In this document: positions 12,250 to 23,056 of the stretch, in pieces | Layout of the letters: every line of letters begins with the position of its first letter | Numbering within the stretch: the stretch's first letter is position 1 | DNA from: Pempheris klunzingeri | Lineage: Eukaryota > Chordata > Actinopteri > Acropomatiformes > Pempheridae | Assembly (NCBI RefSeq): GCF_042242105.1 | Contig: NC_092017.1 | Coordinates: forward strand, 1,773,652-1,837,651 | Direction: 5' to 3' | Length of the DNA: 64,000 bases | Program-made: the position numbers and the translations under genes | Notes under the pieces: model-generated | The model's input: only the letters and a program-made list of their open reading frames with translations | Databases searched by the model: none | Told to the model about the DNA's origin: nothing

Positions 12250-13680
12250 CCCAGACAGTATCAAACAGTGTCAAATATACACACAAATGAGGGGAGCGAT
12301 GTAACTAAGAATACTTACTCATGTACAGTGCTTAAGTACAGTATTTACCTGCACTTTACTTGTGTACAGCGTATGCCACTTTATGTTTCTATTTAACAAC
12401 GTTTCACAGGGAAACATCGAACTTTTTTTGGATTTAGGATTAGAATGTTGGTAATATTAATGGGATGGATATAATTTACAGCAATATTATATCACCTTTG
12501 CCTCCAAGAATGGTCAGTTTTCCCACTAGCGTCAATATATTTTAGTCAATATAGCCTATAGTTGGGTCGAACCAGAAATCCATCCCCTGGTCATGCTTCT
12601 GCCTCTCAGACACATGGTTAGAGATACTTAGTTGGTTTTTATTTGTTCGGTTTGAAAAACCTTTATCTGTCACTGCTTTCTTATTGTTGTTGTTTCAAAA
12701 TCATCCAAAGTATACCAGCAGAAGAGGAAAAACAGAAGAAGTGATTGTACATTATGTTGTTGCTGCTCTGTTACTGCAGGGTTGTTCCAGACTGTGGGCC
12801 TGTCACCTTCCAGTTTTTAGTGTGCTCCTCAGCTACTTGCACCAGCTGATAATGGCGTCTGGTGTGTGTGTGGTAGCTGCTGTTGGACTAGGATGGCACA
12901 CTGTTCAAAAGCTATACAGGTGGCAGGGAAGGTCAAGCGATGGAGAATGGAGTGAGCAGGTAGAAAACGTGGAACTCCGGTTTATTCCTCCACATCCAAA
13001 ATGCCTTCTCATCTCCTGGCTCTGTCTGCAGATCGGACCAGGCGGGTGGCCGGCGTGCTGTCTGTGAAGATGACATCAATCAGAATTAGTTAGGCGTGAA
13101 GGATCTGTCATGAGCAGGAGCACTGGGTGGGGTGTCGTGTCAGAGCCGGACACTTGATTGACCAGAGAGCCGTTGGGCCTGTGCTGTGGTCAAATGTATT
13201 CTGGGATGCGCTCATGATAGTCAGAGATTCCCTGCAGCTCCCTGCAGCGGGGGTGAGCTGGAGTCAAAGGGGCTGTCCTGTGCTGGTGCAAAGTTGGTTC
13301 TGACAAAATCAGAGAGGGATTTTTTTCTTTCTACTTTGATCAATACCGAAAGACTGTGAGAATCTTTTCATCGTTGACTTTAAATAAGGAGTCAGAATGT
13401 AACATAGACCAGGGTATCCTGCTTAGCCACTAACAGTGCACGCCTGACCAGCTGTATAACACTATACAGTACATGGTAAATGGTAAACACACCATACTTG
13501 TAGTCTTTTCGACCACATGCAGTGCTTTAATACCACACTCACGCATCATTCGAACAGGATGAAGTAGATAAATAATAATAAGACTACAAGTAACATTTCG
13601 TATTTGTCTTTCATTTTTCAAACACGTTTGACAAATGTAAAAAAAAAAAAAAAAAGAAAGAGAAAAAAAGGCGCTACAGG
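12250..13680. other. Intergenic sequence between rfc4 and b4galt6
   Basis: No exon is supported. The longest open frame (12684-13067) has no protein-like features or splice signals. A 17-base A-run occurs at 13639-13655. Confidence 0.5.
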
Positions 13681-14408
13681 AAACACACCGCGCGCACGGG
13701 TTTCCATGGCGACGCGGGGGAGGGGTTGCGTTCCACCCACCGGAAACGTTCTCTGCAGTGCCAGCAGAAAATGAAAAGGAGACGGACCTGACATCTCTTT
13801 TATGTGCTTTATTTTTCATACCCCATCCCGCACTGACGTGTGTTGAATGTCACAATCGCGCGGAAGCAGCGTGGAGGCTCCCGGTGGCATGACTGGACTC
13901 CTGCGTGCGCAGTTTGACGAAGTAGTGCACCGACTGTTTGGGAAGCATCGCACCGGCCGAGAGTAGACCGTGTGGGTGAAGGCAGAGCGGTCCTGCCCCC
14001 TTCAATGACCATCCTTCAGTGCTAGCGATAAAAGCCTCGCTGGCCGGCGACACCGCAACCATGGAAGGCTACCCCCGGTCTCTTTAAGTAGCATCGCTGC
14101 TGAACTCTCGGCCCGTAGTGTCACGGTTTCAGTATGCCTGACCGGCGGTGCTCCATGAGGCTCTCCGTTGCCTGATATTAACGTTACGGGCCTGCTTTTT
14201 CCATCTGGAAATTTCTTGGCAGGGGAAAGCAGGCCAGCTAGCACCGCTAGCGTTAGCCTTTTCCGCGCTGCATCTGCGGGCTTTGACGGTGCGGTTTTTT
14301 CCATGACCACGCCACTGACAGTGCTGGCTATCAATTCGAGGATCTTTTAACTCCAAAAAGTATTTTATGGGATTCGTACCGGCGAAAGAGAAACGGGCCT
14401 AAGCCAAA
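13680..14408 (+). promoter_or_regulatory. b4galt6: CpG-rich promoter and 5' UTR of b4galt6
   Basis: Base composition changes sharply to GC- and CpG-rich (CGCG-containing runs from 13688) and remains so to beyond the start codon at 14409. This is the signature of an unmethylated vertebrate CpG-island promoter. No TATA box was identified and the start site cannot be fixed by eye. The sequence immediately before the ATG (CCAAAATGG) is an acceptable Kozak context, with A at -3 and G at +4. Confidence 0.6.
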
Positions 14409-17400
14409 ATGGTGAACTGGAGGCGGCTGCTGCGAATGTCCAACCGATCGTTTCTGGCCTTCATATTCTTCTTCTCCATGTCCACCACTTGTCTCTACTT
14501 CATTTATGTGGCTCCGGGAATAGGTTAGTTAACAGAGGTTTACGCTAAACGCCTCTCAAGGTAACAGTTAATGTGATTATGTCTGGATTATCTTCCGCAG
14601 CCCGACGAGCTCCAGCTGCTGTCACGGTGTGTGCTAACCCTCCGACACTGAGGCAGGAGGCTAGCTACCGTTAGCCCGCAGCTACCAGGTCCACCCAGAC
14701 ACGGGGCTCAGCTAGCTCTCGCTCTGGTGCAGCGTTCAAGAGCGATACGTGTCTCCCAGTGGTTGAAACGTGACCCGAAAACTGTCTCCTTGTGTTGGCT
14801 TTATGGGTGATGGTCGCCTTTTAGCGGACGTCGCACAGCTCGTTTGTGAATGAATGAGCTGTGAGCATCACTGCTAGTGTTATTTCCAGGGGGGGGCAGC
14901 AGCACAGGCAGGCTGAGTTAGACATCCACCTGCACTCATGGCTCAGCCAGATGTTCCAGTGTTCACCTTCTCCAGATGTTTTGTGTCGCTGAGGGAAATG
15001 CCATCAGAAACATGATGGAACATTATGACTGCTAAAATATATTGTAGCCGCATGTGAATGAATCCCATCATGTGATAGTAAAGACTGAGGAAAGCTCTCT
15101 GTGCCAGAATGACACTTGGCAGGTTTCAGATAACTTAATGTTCTATAGCTTTTTGTTTTACTGGGTTGTTTCTGTGGCGATCACATGTCCAGAGGGGGTG
15201 GGGTGGGGGTGGGGAAGTGGTTGTGTGGGAAGAGGAATTAGAAACCCGCTGCAAGCTTTTACTGGCAATCAGGTGTAGTCATGCTTGGGAAGAAGACCAG
15301 TTGTGGGAAAGCTCGATGACGACTTGTGATAGCTCCAGGTCAAGCAGCATGACTGGAGATGGAAAGAGATTAGGTGGCCAAAAAAGCAGGGTTTTGTGTT
15401 CCAGATCTAGACTTTATTATTTGGCGTGGGGGGTTGTGTTTTTGCTTATTTAGTTGTACTGAATTGCGCTATATAAAGAAAGTAGATATTGAATGGTGAT
15501 GTGTTTAGGTCCTCCATATATAAAGGAGATTTACCCAGTGTTGTGCAGGTGTACCAAAGGTGGAAGGCACTTCTTATTATGTGTTATTCTAGAGTACCAT
15601 CTTTTGAAGCAGCTGGTGTGTTATAGCAAACCATGCCTCAAAGCCACGACCATAGGTGACACCCTACACATGTGTATCAGTCAGATTCTTTTCCCTGCGC
15701 TGGGTGTGGATGCAGGGCACTCAATGTTAGCCTTTCACAGGGTTCAGAATGGGGTGTAGCTTCCTGTACGTAGCTGACACATTTGCTGCATTTCCCCTGG
15801 GTTTTCTGGTATATCAGTATACTGCTACACAGACTGACGAGCTTTTGTAGATTATCAGCTGTGCTCCTCGCTCCATTCAGCATCCAGCTGAGAGTTTAAT
15901 TTGAGGACACGGGACCATCATTTCATGCTTTTGCTTATTCTGCCGTCCTTCTGACAAATTTGACTTTTCAAGCAGTTGGGAACTGGAGTGCGTAGTGATG
16001 AACGTGTTAAAGTGGCAGCAGATGTAGAGGGGAGTGTTTTAATGTGAAAGAGTTTCCAAAAATCTTTTTTTCTTTGATACTGAACTGAGGATGACCCTGT
16101 TTTGGTTTCACTCATTTCACCAGCTAATTGTTAGTCTTTGTCAGGCAGAATTGGAGTGGCATAGTCTGCTTTGACCGGCATGTCCTCTCAGCCCCGCCAC
16201 TCACTCACTAACCAAGGCTGTCCGTCTGCTTTGTGATAAAACTCTTATCAGCCCCAAACACCATCCTGTTTACTGATTCACACGCACACTAAACTGATGT
16301 ACACAAACATGCTTATTAGGGATGTCTCACATCCAGTTGCAGGTCATTTCATTTCCTGATAATGATACGATGCAGCATTTCTGTAAATTGAGTTCATAAA
16401 TAGGTAATATAGAATGACCACATGGGGAGGCCCACTTCTCATTTACATTTAGCTAGTTTATGAGGCATCTTCAAGACAAATGTTGATTGTGTTCAGTTCA
16501 AGCTTAAACAGAAGAGGAAGTTGTGTCTGTTAGTGGCCTTGAAAACATGGATGTTCTTTACTGTTCTTCTCATGTTGGATCAGTCCGTCCATGTTTCTCT
16601 GCACGCAGCATAGGGCAAAAGAGCTTTCACCCACCATATATTTTCAACTTTCAATCAGGCCACCTGCATGGATGGCATTATTAATATCCAGCAATGTGCC
16701 TTACATGCAGCACATGAGCAAATAGGAATAACATCAGTCCCAACTCCACGTCTTGTTATTCTATACTTGTTCATTGTCGGACATTTTAAAACGAGCATCA
16801 GATTTCTCAGTCTAATGATTTAAGAAACAATGAGAAAATGCATTTTTGCAGTTTCATTACCATCGGTGAGACGAAGCGTTCTCTGAGCTCAGTCACTGAT
16901 TGAAGCTTGAAGTGTTAAAGGTCCGTCAGCGATGCAGTCGGCTTTATGTGGCTCTTCCTCAGCTCTCCTGTCATGAATAAAGCAAAACGAACACCTGAAA
17001 GCCATCACAGATAGCTAATCCCGGCATAATCAGATGCTAATAGGTCTCTCCTATTCACTAAATGCAAAGAAATCTGAAAGTATATCTAAAATTAAGCTTT
17101 GAACATTGTGGTTGGTGCAAGACTATTGAAACATACGTGCAAACCCAGTGGCCGTACATTTGCATCCAAAGTTATTCAACCCTCACTGCAAATTAGGTGT
17201 ACTAGCAAAATGCAAAATCTTTCTGCTGTGTTCAATGAACGACTCAAGCAAGAACAATTGAAATAACTCAACACAACTGCTATCACAGGTGGTGTTCCCA
17301 ACTTTAGAACAAAATGCCACTATGACTATTGACGATGACTACTGCAGTCTCAGTGTTATTTGACCACCAGTAGAGCGCTCCTTTGCAAATCAGGTGTTGT

Positions 17401-20400
17401 CTCAAGCACAGCTGATGTAACTAATCAAGGGCCTCTTCAGTAGCATCAGATGTGCTTGAGACAAATACCCGGCCTGGCTGGGAGGGGAGGGGGGGGGTGC
17501 TTGTTCACAGTGACGTTTGGTTGCATGTTAAAAATATGTGTGAGTCAAGAGGATTGTCCAAGAAGTGAAGAGGGGAGATCATTGTCTTGCACAAACAAGG
17601 AAAAGGATACAGAAAGACAGCAAAGGCACTGAAGGTTTCCTAGAGATGCTGTTGGGATGTAGTTCAAAGCTAAAGGAGCTCTGACTGCATGTTGATCAGA
17701 ATTCCTTGAGTCAGTGCGGTTGTTAATGTTACTAAACCAGTAGGTTAAAGCCGTCCCCTTCCTCGTAGTCCTCCTATAGCATCACTGTCATGCTAATATT
17801 CCAAACTTCAGCCAGTATTACATATGCAGTTTATTATTGTGTTGTTTAATGTTAATGCAGCTTGTTCCAGTGTCCACGTTTGTGTTGTCACTGTTATAGT
17901 TGTGATAAAAGCTTCCAGCTGCAGTAGCTGTTGCTACTCAAAGTAAATGAAGTTGATTGTATGTAAAGCATTGAGTTAAGCAAATTGTAACCCTTTCCCT
18001 GTCTGTCTCTCAGCCAATACATACTTCTTCATGGTGCAGGCTCAGGGCATCATGTTAAGGGACAATGTGAGGACCATCGGCCAGATGATCAGATTGTACA
18101 CCAACAAGAACAGTACACTTAACGGGACGGGTGAGTCATCCACACATGTACTTTTTACTATAGGGGTGATTGTCTTGCAATATGTCTAGATGCCTATCAG
18201 TATTTATTGTATGTGAGATTAACAACCATCACTCTGACCCAGGTTAGCAAGCCGCTTTCAACTCAACTCAACTCATTGCATTGACTTGATAAAAGCTGCT
18301 GTTTCCTTTCCCTCCAAATATGCCAACACAGTAATGTGGTAATGGTTTTTCAAACCGGTTTGATATTAAGCCTAAAACCAGCAATATGGAATTATCCACC
18401 AAGTGTCGCACGTGACTCAGGCGCTCCTGGGGGGAACATATGATGTGGGCGTCAGGACAACTGAACAGCAATTCAACTTGACCTTTCTTCCTCTAAAGTT
18501 TAACATCAAAATAAAAAACTGTGTTGAACTTTAGAAGGAGGTAGGAATGTGGCCCCCCCAGCTCATCTTTGTAGCCTTGGAGGTTAACACAACAGGGCTA
18601 ACATAGGTGCAGTCAGGTAACGACGGATGATTTTACCAGATAAAACACAGCACGGAGCTCTGTCCACCTGGTCTGTCTGTGTGTTAGTTTTCAGGTCTTA
18701 TCCGGTCAAATCTTCCGGCGTGACTGGACTATGGATGACAACAGATGTTCGCCTCTGAAGATAAAAACAGAGATCAGTATTCAGACAGTAGAGGCTCTGT
18801 TCGTAGCCTAAACAAATGAAGTTAATATTATGTTAATCCCGTTGATGTCCCGTTGAGGACTTTTTAATTCTTCAGAACATCTCATGATGATAAAGTTTGT
18901 TCACCAGCCCAGACCAACAAACCCACTCAACCCTAGTTAGTGTTAAAAGTTAGCAGCGGTGGCAGCCACGTTTACAGCTCAGTAGCACATTGTATTTATA
19001 GAGATGAATGTAGTTCAGGGTAAAAGACCAGCCGCATGAAGGGGTGTGGTGGTGTCGCTGGAGATGGACGTTTATTCAATAGCGACATATTCCTCACAAC
19101 CCTCACAACTTCAAAACATTTATTTAACCCCTACTGAACAAAGCTGTCCAAGCTTTTAGCTCAGCAGAGGCCGTGGGGATTGACAAGGGGATGGAGATTA
19201 ATGGCAGATAGAAGAATGGATACATGTGCATTTGCACCGTAACACTGATCAACACTGTAAACTACTAGCTGACAAGTTGGACTGCTAATGTGTTTCTACT
19301 AGTGCTTCTCTCGGTTGCATATTCACAGTCTTTCATTCTCTACACTGGCCACACTGCTGTGATTCTATGAAGGGGGGGTCGTGAATTTGAGTCTAGAAGG
19401 GTTAGGGTTAGAATGAATGAGTAATTTAAAAAATAAAGGTATAATATCTAAAATAACTTGTAAATCACTGTTCTAATGAACCTTATTGTATGGGACTGTG
19501 AATTACTAGCTAACAAAACAGATTAGATGTGATGAAGGTATGGATCAGAGTCTAACTATATTCAATCAATCAATCTTTATTTATAGAGCGCCACTTCACA
19601 ACAGCATTATCTCCAGACTCTTTCCATAAAGAGCAGGTCTAGACCAAACTCTTTAATTAGAGAGAGACCCAACGATTCAGGAATTCAACATTAAGGATTC
19701 AAGAACCCCCACATGAGCAGCATCAGGTATTAGATTAGGGTTAGTTTCATTTGAGCCCCTTGCTATTGTGGATCCAGCACAGTAACAAGCAGTTGTTGCT
19801 GCCAAATAAATGTAATGTGTACCGTATAAAGGCTGTTTCTACATGGCACATGTTGGTTTTACTGCAGACTACCCTGATGGCAGTAACTCCAGTGAGTACC
19901 TGGTCCAGCCTACCACATACCTCCCTGAGAACTTCACGTACGCCCAGAACCTCCCCTGCCCAGAGCGATTACCTTCTATGAGTGAGTAAACCTGACCTGA
20001 GAGCTTCTGCTGCTTACTTCTAATTATGTTGTGTGACATTCTTGTACAGAGCTCTACAGCTCGCATATGTGAGTTAAAATTAGAGTGGGCAAATGTAAAA
20101 AAGTGTTGACTTTGTTCTGACACCTGGATTGGTGAAAGATGCAGAGTGACTAAGCACTCAAAACAATGAAGGGAGACACTAACAACAACAACAGATGTGT
20201 TAATTTCAATTTCAGGACGTATTAGGCTGCCGCTCAAAACTGTTTCCGTCCTCTCATCCTGCAGGGTTCACTAGAATCTATTTCAGCTGCACTTATTTAT
20301 TGCTTTTGTGTAAGTTGAACATTGAATCTATTCAATAAGGGATTGAATAGATTCAGATTTGACTCCGTTTCAAAGCAAGCCACAGAGTGCATGTGATTTG

Positions 20401-23056
20401 TAGTTTTCCTTCTTAGTAAGTTGCTGGAGGCAGGTAAAGTCACAAGCTCCTTAGTATACGGAGTGTGGTGATCCAGGAGGGATATGAGAAGTACCAGACA
20501 CACCACTGCTGCTACCCACAGCATACTGGCCAAGAGGATTTTCTCATAGATTTGATGAATGGGTGTTTGGACTGTTTTTTTTTTTTTTTTTTTATTTTAT
20601 TTTCCCCTCCAAAAATCCTGAGCCAGAGCATGCAGAGGCCAACAATCTACAGGCTGTGTTTTTGCTGTGATAGCCTTGTGTTTCTTGTGCAGTGATTTTG
20701 TGTATTTTAAATTTTTTTTGGTGCTGCTGATGTATCTGGTGGAATAACCTTACCCTTACAAACACTCTCCACAGAGGGCCTTATGGAAGTGAACATGACG
20801 GAGATCCCTATGGAGGAGATAGAACTGAAGTTCTCCAAATTTTTCGACATTGAGTTTGGAGGACATTGGAAACCAAAGGACTGCAGACCTCGCTGGAAGG
20901 TGGGCTCATGAATTTGTAATGGTGTACATCTCATTTCTAATATTTAAAAAAATATTTTCTAACTAATGGCGCGTTTCCACTAGCACTACTCAGCTCGACT
21001 CGACTCGACTTGACTCGAACCCCGGCTGAGGAGGTACTAAAATAGTACCTGGTACCAGGTACTAGGGCCGGTGGAAACACAACCAAACCGTGTCGAGTCG
21101 AGTCGAGCTGAGTAGGTACCAGTGGAAACGCAACAATATTGTCAGTGACTGTATTCTTCTGAGGAAAGAAATCTCAACGAGACACCAGATGGATGTGGTA
21201 ACTATAGGTCGATTCTTATTTGTGATGTAGGTGGCCATCCTGATTCCATTTAGAAACCGCCATGAACATCTCCCCATCCTCTTCCAACACCTCATCCCCA
21301 TGCTGCAGAGACAGCGGCTGCAATTTGCCTTCTATGTCATCGAGCAGGTACTGTGTGTGTGTGTGTGTGCTGCAGTGTGTGGTGTTTATCTTCACTCAGC
21401 TGAATGAAAAAGTGCTCGGGGCTGATGCTGTGTGAATTGTGTCAAAAACATCTTGGGGAGAGAAGGCATGTTAGAAACAAGGCTTTATAGCCAGAACCAG
21501 GCTCATTGACCGTGTGTGTGTATGTGTGTGTGTGTGTGTGTGTGTGTAGAGTGGGAGCCAGCCCTTCAACAGAGCCATGCTGTTTAATGTGGGATTCCTG
21601 GAGGCCATGAAGGACTTGGACTGGGACTGCTTGGTCTTCCATGATGTCGACCACATCCCTGAGAATGACCGAAACTACTACGGCTGTGGTCAGATGCCAC
21701 GCCACTTTGCTGCCAAGCTGGACAAATACATGTACATGTGAGTGTGTCAGCGACGTGTACACACCAGAGAATGACTAGTAATAGATCTAACGTGTGTGTA
21801 TATGGAGCAAAGCACATGAACTGTGAGAGATGACATGAATGCAGTTGATATTTAGACATGCAGTGAGAGATCCAGATCAAGTGGATCCATTTTTAACTTG
21901 TGTTTTGTTCTTGTTTGCAGTCTTCCATACAGCGAGTTCTTTGGTGGTGTGAGTGGACTTACTGTGGAGCAATTCCGCAAGATTAATGGCTTTCCCAATG
22001 CATTCTGGGGTTGGGGAGGAGAGGATGACGATTTATGGAACAGGTTAGTCACTAAAGTGGGGCGTGCAGTGGATTCAGAAACTGTTAGTGTGGAAGTGAA
22101 GTGAGCTTCCCACACATCTGGAGGGTGGAGGTTACACTAGCTGATACTGGAATAGCACACCCCCATCTCTCACATGACGGTAATGAAGGTGTCAGGTTTG
22201 GGTGTGTGGAATTAAAAACTGACATCTCATCATCTTACTGCTGAATCGATGTTGATCCTTTTTTGTTTTGAAACTGTCCACTGTGAGCGTGACAATGCTC
22301 TAGGAGTGAAGTGACACATCTGTGCAGAACTCTTAATGATAAAAGGACCAGAGTTGAAGAAAATGTTTGCTGCAGTGAGTGAAACGATTTTATGAAGGTT
22401 AACGCCTTGATGCAGCTGTTTGGTGCAGATTATAAGCAGTGCTCACACTGTCGGTTCAGCTGAAGCACGTGAAGCCAATGGGTTGTGGTTGGTCATATTG
22501 GTTTGGCGTAAATAGTAATGCAGCCTGGTTTCTCCTCAGGGTTCACTATGCTGGTCTGAATGTCACACGGCCAGAGGGAGAGATCGGCAAGTACAAGTCA
22601 ATTCCTCATCACCACAGAGGAGAGGTGCAGTTCCTTGGGAGGTATGACGGCTTTTTGTCTCAGATCTACAGTAAGAGTTTTATTCTAGAGATGGTGTGAT
22701 AGAAAGAAAAGACGCTTGCACACTGGCTCCACAGACAACTTACTACTTTACATTGATGCATGGAGCTTATTTTAGATGCATAGGCTGAAGTGATGTACTG
22801 GATGAGATGATGGGCACACATCAAGCAGCCACAGGTGTGTGTCCTATGGGGGCGTATGGGCAGGGCAGACAGTGGATTAACAACGGTGGTATAACTGTGT
22901 GTTTGTAGGTATAAGCTGCTGAGATATTCCAAAGAGCGGCAACACCTGGATGGCCTCAACAACCTCCATTACAACCCCCAGATCTCCCTCAGCAGCCTCT
23001 ACAAGAACATCACGGTGGACCTGTCCCCCGAGCTCGCTCCTATTACAGACTACTGA
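14409..23056 (+). CDS. b4galt6: Beta-1,4-galactosyltransferase 6 (lactosylceramide synthase)
   Basis: This Golgi type II membrane enzyme transfers galactose from UDP-Gal to glucosylceramide, giving lactosylceramide. Exons are 14409-14523, 18014-18130, 19868-19981, 20775-20899, 21231-21347, 21550-21737, 21921-22043, 22540-22641 and 22909-23056. They join in frame to 382 aa, the same length as human B4GALT6. A short basic cytoplasmic tail precedes one membrane anchor (about res. 14-36, ending YFIYVAPGI). The catalytic domain shows [20 protein letters not shown], the metal-binding DVD (228-230, in FHDVDHIPE), WGWGGEDDD (288-296) and [13 protein letters not shown]. The stem reads [15 protein letters not shown], with the NST and NGT glycosylation sites typical of B4GALT6. 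This, with the ttr neighbour, favours paralogue 6 over 5. Confidence 0.97.
14524..18013. other. b4galt6 intron 1 (3.5 kb)
   Basis: The intron separates the membrane-anchor exon from the stem exon. The first 400 bases remain CpG-rich, as an extension of the promoter island. The rest is ordinary AT-rich intron with G-rich runs near 15194-15230 and 17479-17500. No exon or identifiable transposon was seen. Confidence 0.6.
19563..19730 (-). repeat. LINE/SINE-like 3'-tail repeat in b4galt6 intron 2
   Basis: The block starts with CAATCAATCTTTATTTAT...GAGCGCCA, the reverse complement of the 3' tail shared by many fish L2-like retroelements. It continues with the usual 'gagcaggtctagacca' and 'gagacccaacgattc' segments. 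A related, shorter copy is at 50353-50420. Recognition is from memory of common fish repeats, not a library search. Confidence 0.55.
20971..21131. repeat. Palindromic MITE-like element in b4galt6 intron 4
   Basis: A 161-base near-palindrome is bounded by GCGTTTCCAC and its complement GTGGAAACGC. Inner arms of CGACTCGACTCGA-type repeats flank a core GTACTAAAATAGTACC / GGTACCAGGTAC. It can fold into a long hairpin. A second copy of the same family, with about 90 bases of near-identical core, lies at 34409-34548. The structure suggests a non-autonomous DNA transposon (MITE). I could not identify a clear target-site duplication, so its superfamily is open. Confidence 0.7.
21514..21547 (+). repeat. 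TG microsatellite abutting b4galt6 exon 6
   Basis: The run of TG dinucleotides (one TA interruption) ends in the TGTAG acceptor of b4galt6 exon 6, which starts at 21550. It occupies the place of the polypyrimidine tract. Confidence 0.85.

Noticed and set aside
12684..13067. Plus-strand open frame of 127 codons upstream of b4galt6
   Set aside because: No protein-like conservation recognised and no start or splice signals; treated as intergenic.
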